This document shows, one piece after another, positions 54,101 to 64,000 of a stretch of 64,000 nt of DNA. Both the position numbers and the translations under genes were made by a program. The number at the start of each line of letters is the position of its first letter. Positions within the stretch are counted from its first letter, which is position 1. The notes under the pieces were generated by a model. That model was not told the DNA's origin. It saw only the letters and a list, made by a program, of their open reading frames with translations, and searched no databases. Origin of the DNA: Dipteris shenzhenensis (Eukaryota; Polypodiophyta; Polypodiopsida; Gleicheniales); the NCBI GenBank assembly GCA_047967505.1, contig CM106540.1; one strand, given 5' to 3'.

Positions 54101-55438
54101 GCCATAGAAGTCGGAGATCCTTGGTATGGTGGTATCTACAAGTTTTTGACCGCTTTCTCCTTTCCTTCAGAAAGTACTAGCTATGAGAGAAAGAAGATCT
54201 GCAGAGATAGTAGGCGCTATACCCTCCTTGATGGGGTGTTGTACCGTCAAGGCATGGATGGGGTACTCAGACGGGCCATTGATGCAGATGAAGTGCCTAA
54301 GGTATTGAAGCATTATCATGATGGATTTTGTGGAGGCCACTATGCCAGTGACTATACAGCTAAGAAGATTTTACATGCTGGAAACTATTGGCCGACCTTG
54401 TTCAAGGATGTCACTTTGCATTGCAAAACCTGTGAACCATGTCAATTCTTCGGTAGGAAGGATTTGCGTCCCAGGCAACATCACCCAGTGATGTCCATCC
54501 ATCCGTTTCAGAAGTGGGGCATAGATTTTGTCGGACCCTTGCCCATGACTGCCCGCAAAAAGAAGTATCTTTTGGTAGCCACTCAGTATGTCACTAAGTG
54601 GGCTGAAGCTATCGCCCTCTCTGCTGCAAATGGCAAGGCAGTTTCAAATTTCATCTTTGAACGTATCTGCACAAGGTTTGGGACACCCATGGAGATAGTC
54701 TCTGACCATGGGAGTCCATTCTTAAATGAAGCAGTGGAGTTACTCATGGATCGCATGGGCATTGATCATCACACTTCTAGCATCTATTATCCAGCATCCA
54801 TGGGTCAAACAGAGCGGACCAATGGCCTCCTTTGTAAAACCATGGGAAAAATGGCTGCAGGGAATAGGAGCCAATGGGATCAGAAGGTCACTGAAGCCGT
54901 GTGGGCTTACAACATCACTCATAAAACATCTACAGGTCACACCCCTTTTGAGTTGGTGTATGGTACTGAGGTAGTTTTACCACTAGAGATAGAGATTCCG
55001 GCCTTGAGATTGGCGCAGGAACAGAGGATGACAGAAGATGAACATGTAGAGGCCAGATTGGTACAACTTGAGAAGTTAGATGAGACCCGCCGCCTTGCAC
55101 TACATCAAACAGAGATCCAAAAGAATCGACAAAAGGCCCGATTGGATGCTAAGATTTGCAAGGGATGGGAAAGACACTTTGCTGAGGGGGATGTTGTGCT
55201 ATGCTTTGATAATAGATTGGACCACCAAATGGATAAGAAGTTTCTGCCACTGTGGGCTGGTCCATACAAAGTCATCAAAGAACGTAGCAATGGGTCTATA
55301 CAAGTTCAGGAGCTGCATGAACCATATGGCAAGAAGGTGATCAACAAGCGTTACCTCAAGCATTTCTTTGTGCGTGATGGTCCCAGGCATGGAAATGCGG
55401 TGCATTCCGTGCCTGGGGGGGGGAACTGTTATGGATAA
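54101..55438 (+). CDS. Gypsy integrase
   Basis: C-terminal half of the ORF 53417-55438. Zinc domain HYHDGFCGGHY ... CKTCEPC (H-H-C-C). Catalytic core WGIDFVGP (Asp370), VSDHGSPF (Asp430) and GQTERTNG (Glu466), a DD35E spacing. C-terminal GPYKVIKERSNGSIQVQELH is a chromodomain-less Gypsy type end. Integrase inserts the cDNA into host DNA. No stops; the terminal TAA lies inside the 3' LTR. Confidence 0.9.
   Translation, partial: AIEVGDPWYGGIYKFLTAFSFPSESTSYERKKICRDSRRYTLLDGVLYRQGMDGVLRRAIDADEVPKVLKHYHDGFCGGHYASDYTAKKILHAGNYWPTLFKDVTLHCKTCEPCQFFGRKDLRPRQHHPVMSIHPFQKWGIDFVGPLPMTARKKKYLLVATQYVTKWAEAIALSAANGKAVSNFIFERICTRFGTPMEIVSDHGSPFLNEAVELLMDRMGIDHHTSSIYYPASMGQTERTNGLLCKTMGKMAAGNRSQWDQKVTEAVWAYNITHKTSTGHTPFELVYGTEVVLPLEIEIPALRLAQEQRMTEDEHVEARLVQLEKLDETRRLALHQTEIQKNRQKARLDAKICKGWERHFAEGDVVLCFDNRLDHQMDKKFLPLWAGPYKVIKERSNGSIQVQELHEPYGKKVINKRYLKHFFVRDGPRHGNAVHSVPGGGNCYG
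55412..55426 (+). other. Gypsy polypurine tract
   Basis: CCTGGGGGGGGGAAC immediately before TGTTATGG, where the 3' LTR starts. Confidence 0.7.
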
Positions 55439-56280
55439 AATTGTCTAAGGAAAAATGCATTAATATGTATGTGTGTTTGTATATGTGGCAATAGTATAAT
55501 AAAACATGGTGTGCATAGGGCCCAAGGTTGAGGTGGCAGGGCATGTCCATGTGCCACCCTTCCATGTAAGAGGACCCATAAGGTGTGTTGTACATAATCC
55601 ATAATAGTAATAATATAAAATGCAAGGTGGCATGGCTCCTCCATGTGCCACCCCTCCACCTAGGCTGCATTTAGTGAGATATGGCTCAAAGTCCATGGGA
55701 GAAGCAATATAAAATAGGTGGAGATGGATATTATATTGAGTTATACCCTCCATATGAGATAGGCCCATGTGGGGGAGGTATAGAAGGACCAAGAGAGCTA
55801 GTTAAATAATGGGGAAAGTAGGATGAGGTGGCAAGATTCCTTGTGCCAACCCTCCACTTGTCCTCCTAGAGGTTTGAACCTATTATAAAATTGGAAAGAG
55901 ACCAAGGGAGTATCATAGACTTGAGATATGGGGCTTGATTTATGTGGAAAATGGAGGCAAAGGGTTGTCGCACACAATTGAGAGTGCGTACCCACCTAGC
56001 CCACATGGGAGACTTTTCCACACACACCATGCATGTGGGAGGATACATTAATGTGGAGAGACCCCCTCTTTTGGCTATAAAAGGAAGGGGCTTTTCCTTG
56101 ATGACACACGCTCATTCTTGTAAAGCCACCTAGCTAGTATTTTGATATTTCCCTCTCATCCCTTCTTTCCAATAAAGTATGGTTCACTTCCTTTGATGTC
56201 TACATCTCAACATTCCTCCTCCTATCATGTACATGCTTCTCTTCCCCCTCTCCCTTTCCCCTTGTGTCATAGTCTCCCTC
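55427..56280 (+). repeat. Gypsy 3' LTR, lacking its 3' end
   Basis: Starts TGTTATGGATAAAATTG. Carries TATAAAA at 56076-56082 and AATAAA at 56171-56176. Three foldable units of the form GGTGGCA...TGTGCCA(A)CCCTCCA occur in U3 (near 55530, 55625, 55818). Homology to the 5' LTR ends at CATAGTCTCCCT, so about the last 170 bp are missing. Confidence 0.88.
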
Positions 56281-58138
56281 TTCATTCTCTCCCCCTTCTA
56301 GCAGTATGTGATCGGCTAGGTGTATGTTGATTGCCAAATTCCTCAATGGTGGTACACTCCCCATTCTTCATAGAGACCTTTACTACTATGCCTTTGTCCA
56401 CTATTCTCCCACTATTGCAAGGTTTGGCCAAAGGATTTATGATCTAGCGAGATAAATACATTTTTTAGGTTCTCACTTTCTCCAAATTTGACTGATGTTT
56501 CTTTCTCTTCCTCTTTGAGTGATGAGGGACCTTGCATAGATTCAATCCACCCCTTGAATTTCTCCCACATGATAGGGTAGTTTCTCGATGTGGTTCCAAT
56601 TGGGATTGTGATGAGGCATCTAATTAAGATGGCTAATGATATGCCTTCTAGTTGGGGACAAGTTGAATATACAATTGTTATCCCTTCGTTGGTAATGGAC
56701 TATCATTGTCCAAACTTGGTGGCTTTGGTACCCTTGTAGTTGCTTTTGCCATCCTGTTTGCCTTGCATTGTTCTTGTTATTGTTCTTGTCTTACCTTCTA
56801 CTTTAGGGCTTGATACCAAGCATTCTCAATTTTGGCATTGGGCTAGACCTCCTTTGAAACTTGAGTGGCACCATGGGCAAATATACTTGGTGTTTCTTTG
56901 CTTTGTTTTAGGACTTGGAAAGGCCTATTTTGTTGTTGTCCATATGCTATCATAGGTTTCTATATCCTAGCTGAACATCTACAACCATGATTTAGTTTCC
57001 AAGTATTCCTGAGATACCATGGAGGGGGTTTTGTCATCCATTTAGCCCTTGTATGGTGTTGTAGCTAGTTAAGACACTTGGTCCATTTGGGACACCTAGC
57101 TAGTTTAGTTAGGACACTTAGTCCTAAGTTGGTTCGGCCATATATTGGAAACTATTGTACTTTCTCATTATCCATTTTTCAAGTACACTCCATTTTCATT
57201 CTCAACTTGTCTTTGATTCCATTCCACCCAATGCCTATATGTGCCACTATAAATAAAAACGCTACCCTTCATATTAAGACTAGTGATGTTAATTAGAACT
57301 TGCATATTGTATCATCTCCTTCAATATTACAAAACCTTTGGAATTCAAGATCATTGTGTACTCCAAGATTTAAATGGAGACCTCATGTTCAAAATATAGT
57401 TCACTTTTTTGAGTGGGACTTCTTTTCACATCTGGCTAGAGGAGCCCTTATGGTAGCTTCATTGACTCCACAAGCCATTTAGATTTCTCTCTCCTTGGAT
57501 GATAAACAAGACATGATGATTTTCATTTACTACATTTAGGGTAGACCACTGTGAGCCACATTTTCAAACTCACACCTACTCGGAGCCAAGTTCATGATTG
57601 GATATAGGTGCCTCAAAGGCTGACCACATTCAAGAGGTCACCATCTATAGGAGAGACGTCTTTTTTCTATAGCTAAGTTACCCCAACATCACCTAACCCC
57701 TTGTGGAGCATTCGTCCATATTCCTTGGTCCACATATGCCATAGTACCATGGCTTCAATATGGATTTGATGTGATTTGCTATTGATATATGAGAGTGAAA
57801 GCTTCATATACTAGCCTAAATAGTCCAAGTCACATGGTCCTTGTACATGAACTATTGAAGCCAAATAATGCAATGCTATAATAAAGGGACATTGTAGAAT
57901 TCTATGCCACACACCCTTGATGTAAACCGTGACTCAATTCAAGCTATTAAACAGACCTTGAAATAATATTTTCTTCAAGTACGAAGATGCTTTCACAATT
58001 ATGCTCGCCCAACTAAGATTCCCTTAATCCTCTTTTAGCAATTTTTGCTAGGAACATGTGTGTGCTTTACTAGGATGAAAACACTCAAGGATATTCATGT
58101 TTTTCCTCTCAGCAATAGGACTCCATATAGCTCAAAGC
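56281..58138. other. Spacer without supported genes
   Basis: Contains TTAAGACACTTGGTCC and TTAGGACACTTAGTCC near 57070-57125, a short imperfect direct repeat. Nothing else recognisable. Confidence 0.4.
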
Positions 58139-58150
58139 TAGCTCTGATAC
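58139..58150 (-). other. Orphan tRNA-iMet-type primer-binding site
   Basis: The complement reads TGGTATCAGAGC with TTTCATT before it. It probably marks the junction of an old LTR (to the right) and a Copia leader (to the left), but no LTR borders or Copia domains could be confirmed. Confidence 0.35.
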
Positions 58151-59430
58151 CAAATGAAACAAGGCCCATACCAGGTATAGTACAATTTAGACCTTGGTAG
58201 GGAACAAGTTCAAGCCAAAATTCATACAAACCATGGGATGCACCTGCAAACAACCCATAAGGGTTGGAGGTAGCAGCTTAGCACATTGAGCCACCCTTGA
58301 GCTATCCAACCTTGGAATCCAAACATGCATCCCATACCATATTCCTTTTACTCTATCTACTGCCTCCTAGGCCAACAAGTCTACATCCACATGAGGACAC
58401 TCCTCAAACCTTTGATAATGAGGCCCTGGCCTATAGGCCACGCTTGGGCTATCTTTGGCTGTAAGCCTTTATTTTAGCATGCATGAATAAATAAATTTTC
58501 CTTTAAGGCCATGCCTTGCTAATTTTAGTTCAACCATGCCAGGCCTTTTAGCAGGACTATCTGCAGGATCTAGACATCATCCATGCTACTGCTAGTCATA
58601 ACCCTAGGGTATTACTAACCTTGGGATAGAGCATGTTCTAACATTAGATCTAATCCTAGTCACCATGTTATTCTAGCCTTCGATTTGGTTACACTTAAAC
58701 CCTTGTTAGTCCAATCATGGATGTAAAAGATATACAATGGAATAGAAAGAGAAACTTACTGAAAAAAGTTAAGAAGAGTGGGCATTTTTGCAAAAATGAT
58801 CTTGCATAAATTGCAAAAATTTTGATCTTGGATAGGTCCTAGCAAGCATGACATTTATTGAAGAGGGGAGTCTGCATACTTGCCTCCACCATCCAACAAG
58901 AAAAACATGGTGAGAACTAGCTTAAACCTTAGTTGGGAAGATAGGTGTCATAAACACCCCTCCCTTGTTATCGGGGTCACAATAAAAATACACTCAACCA
59001 GAAAGTTATCAAGCTTGATGCAAACTTATAGGTGTAAAGTTAATTCGAGTAACCATGAGTTGAGGGGAAGAGTGTAGGATAAAGGTTGGAATCATTATGG
59101 AGGGGATTAATGAAGAAAGATGTAATGGAAAAAAGGTTTCAAGAATTAGGTATGAAAGAAAGTCGAGACCTATGGAAAGAATAATATCTACAAAAAGAGA
59201 GTGGAGAAAAATAAGCTTTTAAATTTAATCAGCAGCAGTAAATGAGCTTAACAAGGGAAAAGGTCAAATATAGACTCTTAAGACAATGGAGGGGGGGGAG
59301 GATTACAGGAAAAAATAGGTATTAGAAGATTCAACAATTAGAAAAGATTAGCAATAGTAAATATAGTAAATATAGAAGCTTTCTTATAGAAGCATAGTTT
59401 AGTAATATCTCGGGGGGTCACTATGTATGG
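58151..59430. other. No supported gene
   Basis: Possibly includes an old LTR next to the PBS at 58139. Purine-rich from about 58990 on. Confidence 0.35.
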
Positions 59431-61094
59431 ACCCTCTATATCACATGTGTTCAAGGCCTATTTGTAAAATCCCTTATATGTAAATTTTTTCTTAATAAAA
59501 TGTATCATTTTTCTATACAAATCTTTAAGTTTTTTGAAGATTTACTTTAAATACTCCCTTATGTAAATTAAATTTGGAAATTTTTAGGAATTTAAAATAA
59601 CCTTCTGTTGAACTTACGTGACAGGGTTACATATGATGAGTGAACCCCCCGAGAGTAATATCAATCGAGAGGGGGGGAATAAGTAAAGGGGGCAATAAGA
59701 AGTAAATAATACAAAATAAATAAAGGGGGAGTTGTATTTTAGATAAGAAAGTTGGGCGGGGGGGATAATATAAATGAATAGTATAAGTTATATATAAGGG
59801 TCGAGGCAGAGAGAAAACAACTTGGAAGGAGTGGAAGGGGGTTAATTAGAAAGAACCTGAGAGTCCATGGTAATCAAGATGGGTGAGGAAGATGATACTA
59901 TTGTCATGGATTGTTGTAGAGATCATGTATGGCCATTGGAGATCGCGTATGGCCACTAGCACAGAGGAGGTTTAGTACGATGAAGAGGCCAGTGGAGGAG
60001 GTCAGCAAAGGTGAAGACTGAAGAGGTTATAGATGGCACAAAGGAGTATGGCCGTTGGATGTATTATATCTCCTAGGTCACAACAGTGCATGAGACAAAT
60101 GATAGTGGTAGAGTGCAGATGAAGTGAAGAGTACATGAGCAACTAGGGATGGCGAGAGGCTAGGAGCTAATGTAGTGAAGATCCCATTAAGGTGAAGAGG
60201 CTAGCAGGAGCAGAGTACAGTGAGGAGGGGATGACTTTAGCACAAGTAAGTGATAGAAATGGATAGTAGGTGGGGAATAAATAAGGTGGGGCAGAGGTCA
60301 GGTTAGCTGGTCAGTTGGGGATGAGACATCGCATGAGTCAAAGAGACAAGGTCAGTTAGGGGAGGTAAGTCAGGGGGTAGGAGTGGTTGGGTTTACTTAG
60401 GGATAGTTAAGGAGAGTCATGGCCATGCCATTCTGAGTGGAAAAGGATATGATTCCAATAACATAACATTTTGGAGACCAAAGGACACCCTTTGATCTTG
60501 CCATCAATACAACTAATGCAGAAAATCCCACTGAGTTGGCTGTCAATAACCAAAATCAAAAGTGGTGATTTGCAAAGGCAAATAGTGAATCATGGAAGCC
60601 CTAGGTTATCTCCTTGCATAAACTGCACCATCATTTTGCCCTTACGAGCAAGGATATGCACATGAATGTTGAGAATATATAAACCCCCATGCATCTTTGG
60701 TGAATAGAGATGTTTCACGGAAAGCAATCTCAGACTTTTTTGGCCAGGTTTAGAACGTCAAAATGTTCCCATAATGGCTTACACAAAGCATGTAAGATCT
60801 CCTTCTCCAAACATGATCAAAGGCAAGCAAAACTAAATGTATGCCACCAAAATAGATTGGACTATCCTGAACTCGAGGGGGTCACTCATCATACTGAACC
60901 ATATCACATGAGTTCAATAGAAGGATAATTTTTATTTCTAAAATTTACAAAAATAAATATACATAAGGGACTATTTAAAATAGTTTTGGAAAAAATTTAC
61001 AGATTTGTATAGAAAAGGGGTACATTTTATTAATGAAAAAATTACAAATAAGGGATTTTAAAAATAGGCCATGAACGCATGTGATATAGAGGGT
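59431..61094. mobile_element. Non-autonomous element with long terminal inverted repeats
   Basis: The left 235 bp (ACCCTCTATATCACATG ... AACCCCCCGAGAG, to about 59665) are matched in inverted orientation by the right 235 bp (about 60860-61094, ...GATATAGAGGGT), visibly diverged. The centre has G-runs, a TATA-like TTATATATAAGG (59788-59800) and no long frame. MULE and other TIR elements have such structure. No target duplication was found. Confidence 0.7.
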
Positions 61095-61129
61095 TTAGCC
61101 TATCATAAAGACATGTTTTCTTCTAAAGA

Positions 61130-62121
61130 AAAAGGCAAAAAATGACTAAGATCAATCAATGTCTAGCAAGTATTTTTGGCCTAAGCAACAGTGTCCCTGA
61201 ATCTCTTCATACAGTTCTCGCCATAATCACGAATGATTTCTTGCATAGCAACAAAAGCATCCCATGCATAATAAATAACAATATGGCTCAAATGCGAAAG
61301 AGAATCAATCGCATCACAAACCATTGCCTTGTAAGCAATAAACATCATGCTCTAAGTAACTATTATTCACAATAAGAAGCCTCCTTTGTGCCAACCCGTC
61401 AACTAGCATTTCGTGAAGAGATATCCTCAACCATAAAGGGGCATGATCCGAATGCATAAAAGCATAATCAACCCACATTTACAAGTGAGATTATCATAGT
61501 GTTGTGGATTAACCCTTTACCAATGATCTAGGCAACCCTGATAAGAGGACTATGCATTATGTTGGAAAGGATAGCCTAGCACTATGGGCTATAATTCCTT
61601 CCAAAGATCAACAAGATTGAGCTAAAGGAACAATTGAGACCAATTGTGTCTCACAGACGCCAACATATAAGTATTACCAGAAGTATTGTCTCCTTATTGT
61701 GGGGCATTATTAAAATCGCCACAAATGAAGGCATGATGTCTCTAGGGATAGCGTTGCATAACGTTTTGAATCAGACCTCTACTACGAGAGGATTGAGGTG
61801 CATAGACTGATGCTAATTCAAATATCTCTTATCGGATGAGACATTATATAATAATCCATCTACCTTGATTGTCATTGAGGACAACAGCTAGCTGAAGATC
61901 ATGCTTTAGCAGAAAACATACACCCAAAAAATAGTGCTCTCTCTCATAAAGATATCATACCCAGCAAAATGACCTTGGCATCCCGCATACATATGCTGAT
62001 TATGTTCTTGCAAAGCCACTGTATCTAGCTGCAATTGATTGAGATACAACCATATAAGTCTCCATTTCCTTGCATCACATAAACCATGCACATTAAGTGT
62101 CAAGCATTTGATTTGTGACAT
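61130..62121 (-). pseudogene. LINE endonuclease remnant
   Basis: MMSQIKCLTLNVHGLCDARK, LIWLYLNQLQLDTVALQEHN match the L1 endonuclease start (LNxRGL ... L..ex.ADIVxLQE). Then LAVVLNDNQGRWIII, ELASVYAPQSSRSRGLI and HAFICGDFNNAPQ (the conserved GDFN), and near 61455 SDHAPLWLRISLH (SDH catalytic His region). Interrupted by several stops and frameshifts. Confidence 0.75.
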
Positions 62122-63210
62122 CATATTTATAGCTTACGTATAGTTGATAGCAAGCTATATCTAGTTCACATATCCACCTCAGGATTTGGGCCTCTACCTT
62201 GAGGTGACACAACAGCCCGTTGGGAAGACAACAAACCAGCAATTTCTCTTCTTCAAGGAAAAGAGTATGACTTGCTATCATAGTAGCCCATGTGATACCA
62301 ATTCGTGAATTTTCTTCAAGGGTATGGTCATTGGAAGATGTACCATACCATGTGAAAGGAGGTAGAGGTCTCCTTGCTGATACAAATTTCCTTTGAGTCT
62401 GGTAAGCTTCATTTGAATTTTTCCCCTCGATTTTAGACTGAGAAGTGACTGAGAAGTGGAGGGCATAAAGGTAGAAGAATTCCCATTTGAGACAATCTGT
62501 GCTTTCCACTTATCTTGAGGTGCAATCATCACTGTTTATTGCCTTTTATTTTTACCACAGAAGAGCCACCACTGGCATCCGTGTTTTGCATCAAAGTAGG
62601 CATAGCATCCAAAGGCATTTCATGTAGAACCAAGAGGCATTGTGAAGGAATATGCCCAACCTTTTTGCATTCGAAACATCCTCCGAAAAATAAACCCCAT
62701 TTGAGATTATAGAAAGCACTCCCATAGTAGCATTATTTATTGTGATAGAGTAGGATTTTGGAGTGCGCGTATCCGTATCCCAAAAAATGAAGAACCTATT
62801 AGAATTGCCATTTGGCCTTGGTGGACACACCACCTCGCCTAAGGAAGCTATAATTTTTTGCAAAAGTGAAGCCAAACATTGAAGAAAATCTACCACCTCC
62901 TCCCACACCTGGAAACAATTTCAAATCAAAGCTTGGGAATCCCTAGTAGGCGACTAGGGTAATACATGCACCATTTGTTGTATGGTGCTCATCCACCATT
63001 ATGATTTCAAAAAAGACCCTTTGGTGCATAATGTACCTTACAAACAAAACAATCACCCGATATTCCTCTACTTCAACAACGACCCAAGAAAAACAGATTG
63101 AGAGCATGCTTGGCATATTCATGAACTACATCCACTATTTCATCTACTTTCACCATAATTTCAACAATAGGAGTAGAATATTTCCAACGCCACAATCCGC
63201 AGGCCATCCC
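62093..63210 (-). pseudogene. LINE ORF1 remnant
   Basis: Complement: VEIMVKVDEIVDVVHEYAKH, VWEEVVDFLQCLASLLQKII, FFIFWDTDTRTPKSYSITIN and, near 62690-62640, GCFECKKVGHIPSQCL, a C-x2-C-x4-H-x4-C knuckle like that at the end of plant LINE ORF1. Further pieces (TWATMIASHTLFLEEEKLLV) follow. ORF1 proteins bind LINE RNA. Multiple stops and frame changes. Confidence 0.65.
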
Positions 63211-63222
63211 TACTCTGATACC
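63211..63222 (-). other. Possible primer-binding site
   Basis: Complement TGGTATCAGAGT after CCCTACAG. Eleven of twelve bases match the iMet-type PBS, suggesting a minus-strand 5' LTR to its right. Confidence 0.4.
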
Positions 63223-63538
63223 ACTGTAGGGTAGTGGCCACATGGCAACCTACCATTGGAAGCACCGAGTATGGGGGTTTCCCACTCCCTTGCCTCCTAG
63301 CCACGCTCAGCCTCCTTTAGAGTTACCTCATCTCCTTGCAAAAGGCCAATGGGACTGAAGGAGGGCCTTACTCTTTCTTTTATTTTATACCAAGTCCCTT
63401 TCATGATCCCATTGTATATGGGATTTATTCCTTGTATCCACAAGTCACCTGCGCATCAAGGGGGCCTCAATACCCTCTAATTCTAACATATTACCAAGGT
63501 TCCACCATGAAGGGGGTTAGGACCACACACCTTCAAGC

Positions 63539-63600
<62 letters not shown>

Positions 63601-64000
63601 CTCCCGCCCATCTATATATATATATATATATTTTTTGGGCTCCCTCTCTCTCCCTCTCTCCCTCTCTCTCCCTCTCTCCCTCTCTCTCCCTCTCTCTCTC
63701 TCATTCTAAGAGGGGAGAGAAAGGAGCATCCATGCTATACTGCAAAGGGGGTAGTCTGCCCATGTGGAGCCCTAGTCCTGCAAACCATCTCCCTGTGCGT
63801 GCATACCAACACCTCTGATCTCCCCCTGCTGCAAGTGCCATAGAAGAGGATAATGCTAGCCATGGTATCCTGCTACGCCCGGATGTGTAATCCCTATATT
63901 CCATGACTCGGTACAGATATGTAATGACCTGAAATGTAGCATCTAGCTGTAATGGGGGTGACCCAAACTCTGCCCGAATGATCTGGTGAGGGACAGATGA
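63223..64000 (-). repeat. Possible LTR running to the window edge
   Basis: If the PBS is real, an LTR would extend right from 63224. The outer border is beyond the window, so this cannot be confirmed. It includes a CT tract and TATA-rich sequence. Confidence 0.3.
63541..63720. repeat. (CT)n and (TA)n microsatellite
   Basis: (CT)n at 63541-63599, (TA)n at about 63613-63630, and (CCCTCTCT)n at 63643-63702. Ser-Leu repeat frames here are artefacts. Confidence 0.95.

Larger units (their letters stand above)
47677..56280 (+). mobile_element. Ty3/Gypsy retrotransposon, Tat-like
   Basis: Order: truncated 5' LTR, possible PBS, long leader, archaeal-type RNase H ORF, two small ORFs, gag, protease, RT, RNase H-like connection, integrase, PPT, 3' LTR. 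RT-RNaseH-integrase order is Ty3/Gypsy. The DGGA-type protease and the extra RNase H point to the plant Tat lineage. The comparable LTR parts (about 635 bp) show about three substitutions and one 4-bp indel, so the copy is young. Internal stops and a frameshift nevertheless prevent a complete polyprotein. Confidence 0.92.
61095..63210 (-). mobile_element. LINE (L1-type) ORF1 and endonuclease remnant
   Basis: Reads on the complement: ORF1 with a CCHC knuckle, then an apurinic-endonuclease-like domain, ending where the long-TIR element begins at 61094. The RT is absent. Both parts have many stops. LINEs move by nicking target DNA with the endonuclease and priming reverse transcription there. 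Confidence 0.75.

Overview
This is a repeat-dominated window from a large land-plant nuclear genome. The evidence is short GT-AG introns (74-98 bp), TATA boxes, Ty1/Copia and Ty3/Gypsy elements with plant-type primer-binding sites, an L1-like LINE, a BAHD acyltransferase gene, an A-type cytochrome P450 fragment and long AG/CT and AC/GT microsatellites. The A-type P450 and the abundance of decayed elements fit a gymnosperm or fern, but the species cannot be fixed from sequence alone. Only one host-type gene looks intact: the two-exon BAHD acyltransferase at 44012-45454 (+).

Layout. 1-2.6 kb: a partial unknown reading frame running off the left edge, a broken protein-kinase-like C-lobe (-) and a broken P450 (+). 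3.3-6.7 kb: 5' half of a Copia element (Copia-1, -) with LTR and PBS, truncated in integrase and joined to a second copy of its own leader/gag start. 6.7-10.6 kb: a diverged tandem duplication, then a three-exon gene (copy 1) of an apparently undescribed transposase-like family. 10.8-11.7 kb: a decayed centromeric-type histone H3 (CENH3-like) gene (+). 12.0-13.8 kb: an unrecognised two-exon gene (-), with two related foldback elements in its intron, cut by Copia-2. 13.8-18.9 kb: Copia-2 (-), carrying a mosaic patch from the Copia-1/3 family. 19-22.2 kb: CT/GA and CATA microsatellites and an unrecognised spliced gene (-). 22.5-25.5 kb: 3' half of Copia-3 (-), same family as Copia-1. 25.5-28.6 kb: an LTR-like direct repeat pair around a decayed coding remnant, then copy 2 of the transposase-like family in two head-to-head pieces.

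29-34.5 kb: a TATA-preceded small ORF whose first seven residues equal the histone H3 tail, hairpins, and an unrecognised three-exon gene (-). 34.5-36.4 kb: copy 3 of the transposase-like family. 36.7-37.6 kb: AC/GT/CATA microsatellites. 38.6-42.6 kb: a candidate DNA transposon with imperfect TIRs, possible 5-bp target duplication, arrays of a palindromic GCGTCTATAGACGC-type motif and two divergent broken genes. 43.6-45.5 kb: BAHD gene with a duplicated promoter segment. 46.7-47.1 kb: coding remnant (-). 47.7-56.3 kb: a Gypsy element (+) of Tat-like type with nearly identical LTR remnants, an archaeal-type RNase H ORF placed before gag, and a pol whose own RNase H has lost two catalytic aspartates. 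59.4-61.1 kb: long-TIR element. 61.1-63.2 kb: LINE ORF1/endonuclease (-). 63.2-64 kb: a possible LTR with CT and TA repeats.

The best candidate for something undescribed is the three-copy family at 7978-10583, 27931-28620 and 34509-36330. The copies share a D...D...C-x2-C...H...QGME core resembling an RNase-H-fold transposase and conserved phase-0 introns. All three copies are damaged. Functional statements on this family, on the 38.6-42.6 kb element and on the CENH3-like and H3-tail ORFs are inferences from motif reading, not database results.
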